Source: an uncultured Desulfobacterales bacterium (GTDB lineage: Bacteria > Desulfobacterota > Desulfobacteria > Desulfobacterales > UBA11574). From it: a stretch of 64,000 nt of DNA. The translations under genes and the position numbers were made by a program. Each line of letters begins with the position of its first letter. Positions within the stretch are counted from its first letter, which is position 1. Below the pieces are notes generated by a model. The model saw only the letters and a list, made by a program, of their open reading frames with translations. It did no database searches and had not been told where the DNA came from. Positions 27,656 through 36,845 of this stretch are shown here, in pieces. The DNA is taken from the NCBI GenBank assembly GCA_937998305.1, contig CALLDL010000018.1, positions 42,618 to 106,617 of the forward strand. Direction: 5' to 3'.

Positions 27656-28435
27656 ATGAAAAAATCCAAAAATCCGTATAAGCAACACGAAAAATTTAAA
27701 TCCCAGAAGCGGTCTTATCGAAATTTGGTCTTAAAAGACAATCTGGTCGATTTCAGGGCAACCGTTAAAGAAACAGATCTATTTGTACAAGCATTAAAAC
27801 CGCTTGAAGGGATTACAAGGGAGCTGATTTTAGAAAAGAGAGGATATATAGAAAACTACTTAAAGAGGTATCCTGAATTCGCTCGGACGCTAAAACCATG
27901 GCGCGTTCAGGGTCCTGAACCGATGATTATCCATGAGATGGCGCTTTCGGGTGAAAAGGCCGGTGTCGGTCCAATGGCAGCGGTCGCCGGTGCAATTGCC
28001 GAATATGTGGGAAGCGCTCTGCTAAAATATAGCGATGAAGTGGTGGTGGAAAATGGTGGGGATGTCTTTTTAAGGTTGGATAATCCTGTTACCATCGGTA
28101 TTTTTGCAGGAGCATCTCCTTTAAGCTTGCGTATGGGAATTTGTGTTGAATCAAGGGAAAAACCTATCTCAATATGCACATCATCGGGAACCGTCGGCCA
28201 TTCGTTAAGCCTGGGAAAGGCGGATGCCGTCTGCGTGGTGTCAGATTCTTGCTCCCTTGCTGATGCCGCTGCGACGTCCATCGGAAATCGAGTAACATCG
28301 AAAACCCATATCCAGCCGGCCATCGATTTTGGGAGACATATTGAAGGCGTTAGGGGAATTGTTGTCATTATCGGCGATGACGTCGGTATTTGGGGTGACC
28401 TGAAGGTGGTGCCGCTTAAATTAGAAAAGGGTTGA
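27656..28435 (+). CDS. UPF0280 family protein (ApbE-like fold)
   Basis: 259 aa. The UPF0280 signature is visible: MALSGEKAGVGPMAAVAGAI, VVVENGGDVFLRLD, SICTSSGTVGHSLSLGKADA and DSCSLADAAATSIGN. The fold is related to ApbE (FMN transferase), but function is not established. These genes are typical of methanogens and sulfate reducers. The start ATG follows a repeat by about 75 bases. It is probably co-transcribed with the HIT gene 63 bases on. Confidence 0.85.
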   Translation: MKKSKNPYKQHEKFKSQKRSYRNLVLKDNLVDFRATVKETDLFVQALKPLEGITRELILEKRGYIENYLKRYPEFARTLKPWRVQGPEPMIIHEMALSGEKAGVGPMAAVAGAIAEYVGSALLKYSDEVVVENGGDVFLRLDNPVTIGIFAGASPLSLRMGICVESREKPISICTSSGTVGHSLSLGKADAVCVVSDSCSLADAAATSIGNRVTSKTHIQPAIDFGRHIEGVRGIVVIIGDDVGIWGDLKVVPLKLEKG

Positions 28436-28498
28436 GTTTTAAGCTCGAAAAGGGTAGATGGACTGGAAACAGCATTCACTGGATGAGGAGTATATCAT

Positions 28499-28984
28499 AT
28501 GAAAACCATGTGGGCGCCCTGGCGTATGGAATATATTCTGGGCGAAAAGGATGAGGGATGTATCTTTTGCAGAGCGCTTTCAGATCAGGATAACCTGACC
28601 TTATACAAAGGAAAGGTAACGATGGTCGTTATGAATAAATATCCTTACATCAACGGCCATCTGTTGATTGCACCCACCCGTCATTTATCCTTGTTGGAAC
28701 AATTGAGTAAAAACGAAATGGGAGATCTTCTTGAGACCGTAGAGAAGTCTGTGGGGATATTAAAAAAGGTGATGAATCCGGACGGCTTCAACGTCGGGCT
28801 TAACCTTGGGAAAGTGGCAGGCGCCGGTGTTGAAGAACACCTCCATTTCCATATTGTCCCAAGGTGGTCCGGTGATACCAATGCCTTGACCGTATTTGCC
28901 GATGTACGTGTCATACCGGAGCATTTACAGGCCACTTTCAATAACCTAAAGCCATACTTTGATAAAATTGAATTAACGAGCTGA
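28499..28984 (+). CDS. HIT family nucleotide hydrolase or phosphorylase (Ap4A phosphorylase-like)
   Basis: 161 aa. Histidine-triad motif EEHLHFHIVPRW (H-x-H-x-H), preceded by the GFNVGLNLGKVAGAGV strand and the N-terminal CIFC zinc pair in EGCIFCRA. The N-terminal MWAPWRMEYI is characteristic of the AP4A-phosphorylase/HIT subgroup found in many bacteria. It acts on nucleotide phosphoanhydride bonds; substrate not determined. It lies between the UPF0280 and LapA-like genes in the same orientation. Confidence 0.88.
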   Translation: MKTMWAPWRMEYILGEKDEGCIFCRALSDQDNLTLYKGKVTMVVMNKYPYINGHLLIAPTRHLSLLEQLSKNEMGDLLETVEKSVGILKKVMNPDGFNVGLNLGKVAGAGVEEHLHFHIVPRWSGDTNALTVFADVRVIPEHLQATFNNLKPYFDKIELTS

Positions 28985-29001
28985 AACTAAAGGAGATAAA
29001 A

Positions 29002-29376
29002 ATGAAAAAAATTAAGATCGCTCTCTGGATAATCCTTCTCGGCTTTATCGTAATCATCTTTCTTTCGAACAAAGATTATTTTATGGCAAAACAAGGCATT
29101 CAGATAAATATTCCCTTTACGGAACCTCTTCAGATTCAGGAATTGCCCAATGCCATCTATTTTCTTGTTTTTTTCCTTGCAGGTTTTTTGGTCGCTTATT
29201 TCATCAGTCTTTCCGAGCGATTCAAATCGAAAAAGACAATCAAAAATTTAAATGCTGCAGCCACTTCTCAACTGAAAGAAATTTCAGTACTTAAAAAGGA
29301 GGTTGATTCATTAAAGAGTAGCGCTTTTAACAGTCAAACAGCGCCCGAAGATCAAAACATAACCGGCGCGACCTAA
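29002..29376 (+). CDS. LapA/DUF1049-type inner-membrane protein
   Basis: 124 aa. Two membrane helices (about residues 5-22 and 51-71, IYFLVFFLAGFLVAYFISL) with a short periplasmic loop, then a C-terminal coiled coil (about 88-110). This order matches LapA (YciS) proteins, which act with LapB in lipopolysaccharide assembly control. Here no lapB follows. A good ribosome binding site (AAAGGAGATAAAA) precedes the ATG. Confidence 0.75.
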   Translation: MKKIKIALWIILLGFIVIIFLSNKDYFMAKQGIQINIPFTEPLQIQELPNAIYFLVFFLAGFLVAYFISLSERFKSKKTIKNLNAAATSQLKEISVLKKEVDSLKSSAFNSQTAPEDQNITGAT

Positions 29377-29427
29377 ATCTTTCATTAATCCTTTTAAAAA
29401 ACCAAAGTGCACAAACCGGAAAAAAAT

Positions 29428-29502
29428 ATCACGAAAGTACGAAAATTCGAAAACACGAAAAAAATGATATATCGTGCTTTCTTTTTTTCGTGCTTTCGTG
29501 AT
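29428..29502. repeat. Inverted repeat of ACGAAAG-type units before mutS
   Basis: ATCACGAAAGTACGAAAA and the inverse TTTTTCGTGCTTTCGTGAT flank about 35 bases that also carry CGAAAACACGAAAA and TATCGTGCTTTC. It ends about 24 bases before the mutS start, where no Shine-Dalgarno sequence is visible. Confidence 0.65.
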
Positions 29503-29525
29503 TCTATTTTATTTGTTTGAACGAT

Positions 29526-32153
29526 ATGAAACTTTTGAAGAAAACTCCCATGATTAAACAGTATCTGTCCATCAAGGAAAAGTATGAGGATACGATACTC
29601 TTTTACCGGATGGGAGATTTTTATGAAATGTTTTTTGAGGATGCCGAAGTTGCATCCAAGGCCCTTGAAATCACCTTGACTTCCAGGAACAAGAAAGATG
29701 AATTTCCGATTCCCATGTGCGGTGTGCCGTACAAAGCTGCCAAGGGCTATATCGCCCGTCTTATAACTCAGGGTTACAAAGTTGCAATATGTGATCAGGT
29801 TGAAGATCCTGCCCTGGCTAAAGGTTTGGTCAAAAGGGAAGTCGTACGTGTGATCACACCGGGAATGATCCTTGACAATGAACTGCTGGATGAAAAGTCA
29901 GATAATTATGTTCTTGCTCTGGCCCGCAACGATGATACTGCCGGACTCAGCTATTTGGATATTTCAACCGGAGTTTTCCGGGTCACGGAGTCCCATGATA
30001 TGAATTTAATTGTTGACGAGGCACTTCGAATATCGCCCAGCGAAGTTCTTTTGCCGGAATCGTGCAAAAGCGACCGGTTTTTTTCACCGATTCTAAATGC
30101 CATGGCGGACCGATCCATAACCTTTATATCTGACACCGCATTTAAGTTCGGCAGGGGACGTGAAAGACTTGTTGATCAATTCAAAACCCTTTCCCTTGAA
30201 GGTTTTGGTTGCGAACATTTAAAGGCGGGTGTTCGTGCGGCCGGTGCTCTTGTATTTTATATCAGAGAAACTCAAAAACAAAAAATTGAACATTTATCAG
30301 GTATTGAATCATATTACCTTAGTAACTACCTTATTGTTGATGATATAAGCTTCCGCAATCTCGAGATAAATAAAAATATACTCAAAGGATCCAGGCAAGG
30401 AACATTGCTTGGTATTATGGATCGTACGGTTACGGCCATGGGGGGGCGGCTGTTGAAAAGATGGATCAGGTATCCGCTGATGGATGTTCCCGAGATAGAA
30501 TCCAGACAGCACGCCGTTGAAGAGGTAAAGGCCAAGGTACCGATTCGTAGGAATATCCGAGAGAAATTAAAATCGGTGTATGATCTTGAACGTCTCGGAA
30601 GTAAAATTGCCATGGGCCAGTCAAATGCCCGGGATCTTGTTGCGCTGAAACATTCTTTGAACAGCTTGCCGGATATATGGTCTTTGCTTTCAAGCCTTAA
30701 TTCAGAACGCTTTAAATGTGATCAGAATATCGACAGCTTGTGTGAACTGGCGGGCCTGATCGGTAGCGCCATACGTGAAGATGCGCCACCTACAATCAAT
30801 GAAGGCGGTATCATCAAAACCGGCTACAATGCTCAACTCGATGAGCTTATTTCCATGAGCCGGGACGGGAAAAAGTGGCTGGCCAGACTCGAGGCAAAAG
30901 AGAAGGATGCAACGGGAATCAGCACCCTTAAAGTAAAGTATAATAAGGTGTTCGGATACTTTATAGAGATTCCCAAAGCCCGATCGAAAGATGTTCCTTT
31001 GCACTATGTTCGTAAACAGACGCTTGTGAATGCAGAGCGTTATATTACCGATGAACTAAAAAAGTATGAAACAAAAGTACTGGGTGCCCAAGATCAACGG
31101 GCCGTTCTTGAATACGAATTGTTTAATGAGATAAAAGACGAGGTGATTAAGAACAATGTCGCCGTTCAACAGGTGGCACATTTTTTGGCCCGTTTGGATT
31201 GTTTGCTGAACTTGGCTGAAATTGCCGACCAAAATGACTATAACCGGCCGGAGTTTAACACCAATGGCCATATTCTGATTGAGGACGGGCGTCATCCGGT
31301 GGTGGAAAAAATGATTGTCGGAGAACGTTTTGTGCCAAACACCATCCAGATGGATGATACCGAGAATCAAATACTGGTTATAACCGGCCCCAACATGGCC
31401 GGCAAATCGACGGTTCTCAGACAGGTGGCGCTGATGGTACTTATGGCCCAAATGGGCTCTTTTATACCTGCAGCTCGGGCTTCTATGAGTGTTACGGACA
31501 GAATTTTTACACGGGTGGGTGCACTGGACAATCTCTCTCAGGGACAGAGTACATTCATGGTCGAAATGCAGGAGACCGCCAGTATTTTAAATAGCGCAAC
31601 ACAGAAAAGTCTCGTTATAATGGATGAAATCGGCAGAGGGACCAGCACCTTCGATGGACTCAGCATTGCATGGGCTGTGGCGGAATACCTCCATGATTTA
31701 AAGGGGCACGGTGTTAAGACGCTTTTTGCCACCCATTACCATGAATTGACGGAATTGGCAGGTCTAAAACCCCGCTCAAAAAACTATAATATTGCCGTCA
31801 AAGAATGGAATGATGAAATTATTTTTCTAAGGAAGCTGGTAGAAGGGGGTACAAACAGAAGTTATGGAATACAGGTGGCTCGACTTGCGGGTATCCCCGG
31901 TCCGGTTATCCAGCGTGCCAAAAAGATTCTTTATGATATTGAAAATGATGAACACGGGTTGAGGGGAGCATTTGCCCTGCCCGAAGATTTAAATGCCTCG
32001 GAAAAAAAGCATGTGCAGCTTCATCTCTTTTCCAGGCCGGATCGTTTCATCATAGAAAAATTGCAAGAGCTCGACATCTCGAAAATGACGCCGCTGGATG
32101 CTTTAAATTATCTGAATGAATTACAGGAGAAATCTAAAACCATTGTTCTTTAA
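29526..32153 (+). CDS. mutS: DNA mismatch repair protein MutS
   Basis: Recognises mismatches and starts repair with MutL. The start is ATG 29526; the track's TTG is nine bases earlier and neither has a clear ribosome binding site. The mismatch-reading domain I has FYRMGDFYEMFFEDA with the Phe-x-Glu pair just before (about residues 27-40). The connector and lever domains follow. The ATPase has Walker A TGPNMAGKSTV (about 622), Walker B with signature DEIGRGTSTFDGL, and FATHYHEL. The 875-aa length is typical of MutS1. It overlaps the amidase start by 38 bases. Confidence 0.95.
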   Translation: MKLLKKTPMIKQYLSIKEKYEDTILFYRMGDFYEMFFEDAEVASKALEITLTSRNKKDEFPIPMCGVPYKAAKGYIARLITQGYKVAICDQVEDPALAKGLVKREVVRVITPGMILDNELLDEKSDNYVLALARNDDTAGLSYLDISTGVFRVTESHDMNLIVDEALRISPSEVLLPESCKSDRFFSPILNAMADRSITFISDTAFKFGRGRERLVDQFKTLSLEGFGCEHLKAGVRAAGALVFYIRETQKQKIEHLSGIESYYLSNYLIVDDISFRNLEINKNILKGSRQGTLLGIMDRTVTAMGGRLLKRWIRYPLMDVPEIESRQHAVEEVKAKVPIRRNIREKLKSVYDLERLGSKIAMGQSNARDLVALKHSLNSLPDIWSLLSSLNSERFKCDQNIDSLCELAGLIGSAIREDAPPTINEGGIIKTGYNAQLDELISMSRDGKKWLARLEAKEKDATGISTLKVKYNKVFGYFIEIPKARSKDVPLHYVRKQTLVNAERYITDELKKYETKVLGAQDQRAVLEYELFNEIKDEVIKNNVAVQQVAHFLARLDCLLNLAEIADQNDYNRPEFNTNGHILIEDGRHPVVEKMIVGERFVPNTIQMDDTENQILVITGPNMAGKSTVLRQVALMVLMAQMGSFIPAARASMSVTDRIFTRVGALDNLSQGQSTFMVEMQETASILNSATQKSLVIMDEIGRGTSTFDGLSIAWAVAEYLHDLKGHGVKTLFATHYHELTELAGLKPRSKNYNIAVKEWNDEIIFLRKLVEGGTNRSYGIQVARLAGIPGPVIQRAKKILYDIENDEHGLRGAFALPEDLNASEKKHVQLHLFSRPDRFIIEKLQELDISKMTPLDALNYLNELQEKSKTIVL

Positions 32154-33843
32154 TACCCAAAAAACATTTTTTTCATCTATTCTCATCCTATGTATGCTTT
32201 TTATGATGTGGCCACAGGTGTTATCTGCAGCCACGGCAAAGGACAAGTATTATCGGGCCGAAGCCTGCTATAAAAAATTGCGCCATAATCCAAAAAAACA
32301 GAAATATCGAGATAAATGGCTGGGCTGTATTAAAAAATTTGAAGCGGTCTACCGCCACGATCCCAAAGGTCCATGGGCCGCTGCCGGGCTTTATATGTCC
32401 GGGCAGCTTTATCAGGAGCTGTACAAGCGATCATTCAAAACATCTGATAGGCAAACGGCCATTGATATTTATGAACGTATTATGACCGATTTTCCTAAAA
32501 GCAAATACAGACAAAAGGCTAAATATGCCTTAGGTCATATTTCATATAAAAAGACCCCAAAAAGAGCCTCTAAAAAGGAAATGCCTAAAAAAAATGTTGC
32601 CAGGGTTGAAGAGGACAGTATTGAAGCGGAAATTGAGAAATTAACCTCGACGCCGCTTCCAGTAAAAAAGGATTTGAAGGGGTCTTTAGACAAGGACGCT
32701 AAGGTTTTAGGGCTCCGATACTGGTCAAATCCCAGTTACACTCGGGTTGTCATCGATGCAGACAATGAAGTGTCGTATGCCCATAGACTTCTCAAAAAAG
32801 ATGCGTCCATCAAAAAGCCCCAACGTTTGTATGTCGATCTAAACAACAGCAGGCTGAAAAAAGACATCAAAAAAATTGTTCCAATCAACGATGACCTCCT
32901 CATTGACGCGCGAGCTGGCCAGTATGCATCCAATCTGGTTCGGGTGGTTGTGGATATTAAGTCTTTTCAAACATATAAAATATTTTCACTTAAAAATCCG
33001 TTCAGAATCGTTATAGACGTCTGGGGGAAGCAAAAACCGGCACAGCCGGTGGTAAAGGTGGGTAAAAAGAATGCCAAGATTCCAGCCGGCGCCCTGGCAA
33101 AGCAGCTTGCTCTGGGCGTAAGCCGTATTGTCATCGATCCGGGTCACGGCGGACGTGATTATGGCGCGCCGGGATATTTAAGGGGGGTTCATGAAAAAAA
33201 AGTTGTCCTGAAACTAGCCCGGCGGCTTGCAAAAAAAATCCGCAAAGAGTTGGGTTGTGAGGTCATCATGACCCGAAATAGTGATCGAAACCTGACGCTG
33301 GAGGAGCGAACCGCCATCGCAAACACAAAAAATGCAGACCTGTTTATCTCCATACACACCAATGCCGCCCGGGATAGAAGGGCCTATGGCATCGAGACTT
33401 TTTTTCTGAATCTGGCCACGGATAATGATGCCATTTTGGTTGCTGCAAGAGAAAATGCGACTTCAACAAAAAATATCAGCGATCTGGAGACCATCTTGAG
33501 CGATCTTATGCAAAATGCCAAGATCAACGAATCGAGCCGTCTGGCGGTTCATGTCCAGAAATCGATGCATCGTCATTTAAAAAAGCACTACAGCAGAATA
33601 AGGAGCAAAGGTGTAAAACAAGCACCCTTTTATGTTCTTTTAGGGGCCCAGATGCCCGCCATACTCATTGAAACGTCTTTTATCAGCAATCCAAGAGAAT
33701 GTAAAAGATTGAACAATACAGCATATCAGGATCAAATGTCGGAAGCTATCGTTAAAGGAATCAAGGAATATATCAAGGATACGAATCCGACGGCATTGAT
33801 GGAAAAAAACCCCAACCCGGTTTCAAAGAAATACGGAGGTTAA
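32116..33843 (+). CDS. N-acetylmuramoyl-L-alanine amidase with TPR-like and AMIN domains (AmiC-like)
   Basis: Cleaves the bond between MurNAc and the stem peptide during cell separation. It has a signal peptide (SSILILCMLFMM...QVLSAA), a TPR-like N-terminal part (about residues 40-145), an AMIN domain (about 195-310; LRYWSNPSYTRVVIDADN, FRIVIDVWGK) that targets septal envelope, and amidase_3 (about 345-560) with VIDPGHGGRDYGA, the zinc Glu in VHEKKVVLKLA, SIHTNAA (zinc His) and ILIETSFISN (catalytic Glu). The start at 32116 lies inside mutS. An alternative TTG start after CAGGAG would shorten it by a few residues. Confidence 0.9.
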   Translation: MNYRRNLKPLFFNTQKTFFSSILILCMLFMMWPQVLSAATAKDKYYRAEACYKKLRHNPKKQKYRDKWLGCIKKFEAVYRHDPKGPWAAAGLYMSGQLYQELYKRSFKTSDRQTAIDIYERIMTDFPKSKYRQKAKYALGHISYKKTPKRASKKEMPKKNVARVEEDSIEAEIEKLTSTPLPVKKDLKGSLDKDAKVLGLRYWSNPSYTRVVIDADNEVSYAHRLLKKDASIKKPQRLYVDLNNSRLKKDIKKIVPINDDLLIDARAGQYASNLVRVVVDIKSFQTYKIFSLKNPFRIVIDVWGKQKPAQPVVKVGKKNAKIPAGALAKQLALGVSRIVIDPGHGGRDYGAPGYLRGVHEKKVVLKLARRLAKKIRKELGCEVIMTRNSDRNLTLEERTAIANTKNADLFISIHTNAARDRRAYGIETFFLNLATDNDAILVAARENATSTKNISDLETILSDLMQNAKINESSRLAVHVQKSMHRHLKKHYSRIRSKGVKQAPFYVLLGAQMPAILIETSFISNPRECKRLNNTAYQDQMSEAIVKGIKEYIKDTNPTALMEKNPNPVSKKYGG

Positions 33844-33846
33844 CTT

Positions 33847-34638
33847 ATGGATTATAAGAACATCATATTTCAAATAGAAGAACAGATAGCAACAATTACG
33901 TTTAACAGACCCGAGGTTTTGAATGCATTAAATGAAGCATCGCTGAAAGAGTTTTCACATGCCATTGATAAAGTTGCCGGGGACGGGGACATCAGAGTTC
34001 TTATCCTGACCGGTGCCGGAGATAAATCTTTTGTTGCCGGGGCGGATATCACGGAGTTTTTAAAGTTTAACGCCCTTAAAGCAAAAATTTTTTCCGAAAT
34101 GGGACACGGTATTGTCAATAAAATGCAAGAGCTGCCGATACCCGTTATAGGGGCGGTTAACGGTTTTGCCCTGGGTGGCGGATGTGAGGTTGTCATTGCG
34201 TGTGACTTTATTTATGCATCTGAAAACGCAATGTTTGGTCTGCCGGAAATTAACCTGGGAATTATTCCCGGATTTGGCGGTACCCAGAGACTGTCGAGAC
34301 TTATCGGAAAAAACAGGGCCAAAGAAATGATATTTACCGGAAAAATGATTCCCGCATCCGAAGCACAAGCCATGGGATTGGTCAATAAGGTATGTGCACA
34401 GGATCAACTCATGGATGAAGTCCTGAATGTCGCCAAGATCATTGTTTCAAAAGGAAAAGTTTCACTGCGCGGAGCAAAACAGGCTATCAACACCGGCATG
34501 GATGTCGATCTCAAGACAGGATGCCGTATTGAAATCGATGCATTTGCCATCTGTCTGGCAAGTCCCGATGCAAAGGAAGGAACACAGGCTTTTCTTGAAA
34601 AACGCGCAGCTGATTTCAAAGGGGGGTTGCATGAATAA
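33847..34638 (+). CDS. Enoyl-CoA hydratase/isomerase (crotonase family)
   Basis: 263 aa. Hydrates trans-2-enoyl-CoA in beta-oxidation or related acyl-CoA routes. Oxyanion-hole motifs are present: DKSFVAGADITEF and FALGGGCEVVIACD, and the catalytic glutamates lie in the ALGGGCE and FGLPEINLGIIPGFGGTQ regions, as in short-chain enoyl-CoA hydratase (crotonase). RBS GGAGG lies eight bases upstream. It is three bases after the amidase stop, so co-transcribed, although the functions are unrelated. A further acyl-CoA enzyme is the PaaK-like ligase at 35462. Confidence 0.9.
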   Translation: MDYKNIIFQIEEQIATITFNRPEVLNALNEASLKEFSHAIDKVAGDGDIRVLILTGAGDKSFVAGADITEFLKFNALKAKIFSEMGHGIVNKMQELPIPVIGAVNGFALGGGCEVVIACDFIYASENAMFGLPEINLGIIPGFGGTQRLSRLIGKNRAKEMIFTGKMIPASEAQAMGLVNKVCAQDQLMDEVLNVAKIIVSKGKVSLRGAKQAINTGMDVDLKTGCRIEIDAFAICLASPDAKEGTQAFLEKRAADFKGGLHE

Positions 34639-34723
34639 ATCTGTTATCATAACACATCAGGGCCACGTCATTTAAACAAGTAATTGCTTGGAATAAATAA
34701 AGTTACTGGCTTATGAAAATCAT

Positions 34724-34898
34724 GAAAATTCCAAGCACCAAAATACAAATCTCAAATAAATCTCAATAACCAAAATTCAAAATTCAAAACAGTTAGAATG
34801 ACGGCGATACATCCAATAAGTGATCGAAATGTTTTGGTCATTGGAATTTTCAATTTTGATATTGTTTGTAATTTGAGTATTGTGATTTGGGATTTTAG
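34724..34898. repeat. Imperfect inverted repeat of AAATTCAAAATTC-type units
   Basis: Left arm AAAATTCCAAGCACCAAAAT through ACCAAAATTCAAAATTCAAA; right arm read inversely gives AAAATCCCAAATCACAATAC through CCAATGACCAAAAC. The units are degenerate and A-rich. The 62-aa plus-strand ORF in the track lies inside it and is spurious. Confidence 0.6.
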
Positions 34899-35059
34899 TA
34901 CCGTATCCGGGAAAGCAAATCGCTCTTATCTGAACCAGTTAGAGTTGACTTTGACGTATCCCTGCATAACACATCTTTTTCCTTGACATATTGTGATCCA
35001 TCCAATATAGATCTTCAAACAAAGATGACATAATAACTTTAATTTTCAGGAACTAACAG

Positions 35060-35146
35060 ATGAGGTTTCGATTTTTCTACTTTGGTTTTTTTAGTTTTTT
35101 GGATGGCTTCTTTTTTAGGAAGTCTATTCATGGGCCGGCAAGGTAG
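35060..35146 (+). CDS. Phe-rich leader peptide, 28 aa (attenuator leader)
   Basis: Too short for the ORF track. AGGAA lies seven bases before the ATG. The peptide begins MRFRFFYFGFFSFLDGFFF and runs nine more residues to TAG. Ten of its first nineteen residues are Phe and one is Tyr. This is the composition of PheL or PheM leaders, where ribosome stalling on Phe codons reports low charged tRNA-Phe. It is followed by two hairpins with U runs. Known: Phe attenuation of pheA and pheST in enterobacteria. Inference: it controls the ligase, ACT and transporter genes downstream. Confidence 0.82.
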   Translation: MRFRFFYFGFFSFLDGFFFRKSIHGPAR

Positions 35147-35164
35147 AAAAGAACCAACTTGTTA

Positions 35165-35210
35165 AAAGCCATGGGTAGACAAAAAAAAGAAACCCATGGT
35201 TTTCTTTTTT
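35165..35210 (+). promoter_or_regulatory. Attenuator hairpin 1 with U tract
   Basis: A 12-bp stem AAAGCCATGGGT / ACCCATGGTTTT (one G-U pair) around a 15-base purine loop is followed by CTTTTTT, so it can itself act as a terminator. Its right arm (AAACCCATGG, 35190-35199) can instead pair with CTGTGGGTTT (35215-35224) of the next hairpin over ten pairs including two G-U. Its left arm can pair more weakly with CATGGGC at about 35129 inside the end of the leader ORF. Confidence 0.75.
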
Positions 35211-35243
35211 AAGGCTGTGGGTTTCAAACCCGCAGCTTTTTTG
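35211..35243 (+). terminator. Attenuator terminator (hairpin 2)
   Basis: Stem GCTGTGGG / CCCGCAGC (one G-U) with loop TTTCAAA that can close further, followed by TTTTTT. A strong intrinsic terminator between the leader peptide and paaK. Confidence 0.85.
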
Positions 35244-35288
35244 TTTAAAGAGAGCCGATTAATTTTTTTCAATATTGAGCTATAATAT

Positions 35289-35430
35289 GAGACCTTTGAA
35301 AAATGTTCAAATTTGTTCAAGTCCAAGGCAGGCGAAAATTTTAACCACAGACATACATTAAGTATTTCGAGGATTAAAATTTGAGCCTAATGCCGGAATT
35401 GGGCAAAAGGGGGCGTCTTTCAAAGGTCTC
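35289..35430 (+). repeat. Palindromic repeat, conserved core, arm type A
   Basis: Arms GAGACCTTTGAAA and TTTCAAAGGTCTC are exact inverted repeats. The core of about 110 bases (AAGGCAGGCGAAAATTTTAA, CCACAGACATAC, TTTCGAGGATTAAAATTTGAG, GAATTGGGCAAAAG) matches the core of the element at 42532, but the arms do not. It is inserted in the leader region between the attenuator and paaK. Confidence 0.75.
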
Positions 35431-35461
35431 CATATAAACTGCTTCTAAAAGGAGTACCGTA

Positions 35462-36763
35462 ATGATTCTCGACATCGGATTCGAAACCATGCCAAGAGAA
35501 GATCTCGAGGCCATCATACTGCGACGGCTCAAGGCAACGATCGATCGTGTTTACGCAAATGTAGCGTTTTATCGTAAAAAATTTGAAGAAAACAATCTGA
35601 CCCCCAATGATATTCAGTCCCTTGAAGATTTAAAACGAATTCCGTTCACGGTAAAAGAGGATTTGAGGGACAATTACCCTTTCGGCATGTTTGCCGTTCC
35701 CATGGACAATGTCGTTCGTATCCATGCCTCATCCGGTACCACAGGAAAACCCACTGTTGTGGGGTATACGGCCAGGGATGTCAATACCTGGGCTGAACTG
35801 ATGGCCAGGTCACTGGCCGCCGGCGGAGCAACACGCGAAGACATCATTCACAATGCTTATGGATACGGACTCTTTACGGGAGGTCTGGGAATCCACTATG
35901 GGGCGGAAAAACTCGGTGCTTCCGTTATTCCGGTTTCAGGAGGTAATACAAAGCGGCAAATTGTCATCATGAAGGATTTTGGTCCAACAATATTGACGGC
36001 GACGCCCTCGTACGCGCTTCACCTCTCGGAAGTCGCCGAAGATATGGGGGTATCTTTTGAGGATTTTAAATTTAAATTTGGAATATTCGGGGCTGAACCC
36101 TGGTCTGAAAATATGCGTGAAGAGATCGAACGAAAGCTAAACCTGGTTGCTGTGGATATTTACGGCTTAAGTGAGGTGATTGGACCCGGAGTTGCCATTG
36201 AGTGTCATGAAGGGAAACAAGGCCTTCACATATTTGAAGATCATTTTATTCCTGAAATCATTAACCCTGCAACAGGAGAAGTTCTCCCTTACGGTGAAAC
36301 CGGTGAACTTGTTTTTACGACCATCACCAAGGAAGCATTTCCAGTTATCCGTTACAGGACGCGTGACATTACGTCGCTGAATCCCGAGCCGTGTATATGC
36401 GGACGGACCCATATCCGCATGAACAAGGTCAGCGGGCGTACAGACGACATGTTGATCATCAGGGGCGTTAATGTGTTTCCGTCACAGATCGAAAGTGTTC
36501 TGATGGAAATGGAAGAAGTTGAACCGCATTATCAGCTTATTGTTGACAGAGAAGATAAGCTGGATACGCTGACCGTTTTGCTTGAAGTCGGTGAACGTCT
36601 CTTTTCTGATGAAGTAAGACACCTTCAGGAACGGGAAAGAAAAATAGCAAAGAACATAAAAGATTATCTTGGTGTTTCAGCAAAAGTAAAACTGGTAGAG
36701 CCAAAGGCAATCGCTCGAAGCGAGGGGAAAGCTGTGCGAGTGATTGACAATCGTGAGATATAA
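35462..36763 (+). CDS. paaK: Phenylacetate-CoA ligase
   Basis: 433 aa AMP-forming ligase making phenylacetyl-CoA (or a related aryl-acetyl-CoA) from the acid, ATP and CoA. The P-loop [18 protein letters not shown] (about residue 90), the [11 protein letters not shown] and [12 protein letters not shown] motifs, RYRTRDIT, and a C-terminal [20 protein letters not shown] hinge are typical of PaaK. RBS AAAGGAG precedes the ATG. With an ACT-domain gene next and a Liv transporter after, the locus resembles the aromatic-amino-acid/aryl-acid clusters of anaerobes, where PaaK works with indolepyruvate:ferredoxin oxidoreductase (not in this window). Confidence 0.9.
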   Translation: MILDIGFETMPREDLEAIILRRLKATIDRVYANVAFYRKKFEENNLTPNDIQSLEDLKRIPFTVKEDLRDNYPFGMFAVPMDNVVRIHASSGTTGKPTVVGYTARDVNTWAELMARSLAAGGATREDIIHNAYGYGLFTGGLGIHYGAEKLGASVIPVSGGNTKRQIVIMKDFGPTILTATPSYALHLSEVAEDMGVSFEDFKFKFGIFGAEPWSENMREEIERKLNLVAVDIYGLSEVIGPGVAIECHEGKQGLHIFEDHFIPEIINPATGEVLPYGETGELVFTTITKEAFPVIRYRTRDITSLNPEPCICGRTHIRMNKVSGRTDDMLIIRGVNVFPSQIESVLMEMEEVEPHYQLIVDREDKLDTLTVLLEVGERLFSDEVRHLQERERKIAKNIKDYLGVSAKVKLVEPKAIARSEGKAVRVIDNREI

Positions 36764-36767
36764 ATGT

Positions 36768-36832
36768 CAGTGAACAGTGATCAGTGAACAGTGATCAGTG
36801 ACCAGTGACGAGTGATAAGTGGCCAATGACCA
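36768..36832 (+). repeat. Tandem CAGTGA-unit repeat
   Basis: About six degenerate copies of a ten-base unit (CAGTGAACAGTGATCAGTGA and variants) between paaK and the ACT gene. It is slippage-prone low-complexity DNA and the ORF track extended the ACT gene into it. Confidence 0.7.
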
Positions 36833-36845
36833 AAGGAGGATAAAT

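Noticed and set aside
27907-28479. 190-aa minus-strand ORF
   Set aside because: Antisense shadow of the UPF0280 gene; composition (Ser/Pro-rich) typical of antisense frames.
34798-34986. 62-aa plus-strand ORF
   Set aside because: It lies within an A/T-rich inverted repeat; composition reflects the repeat.
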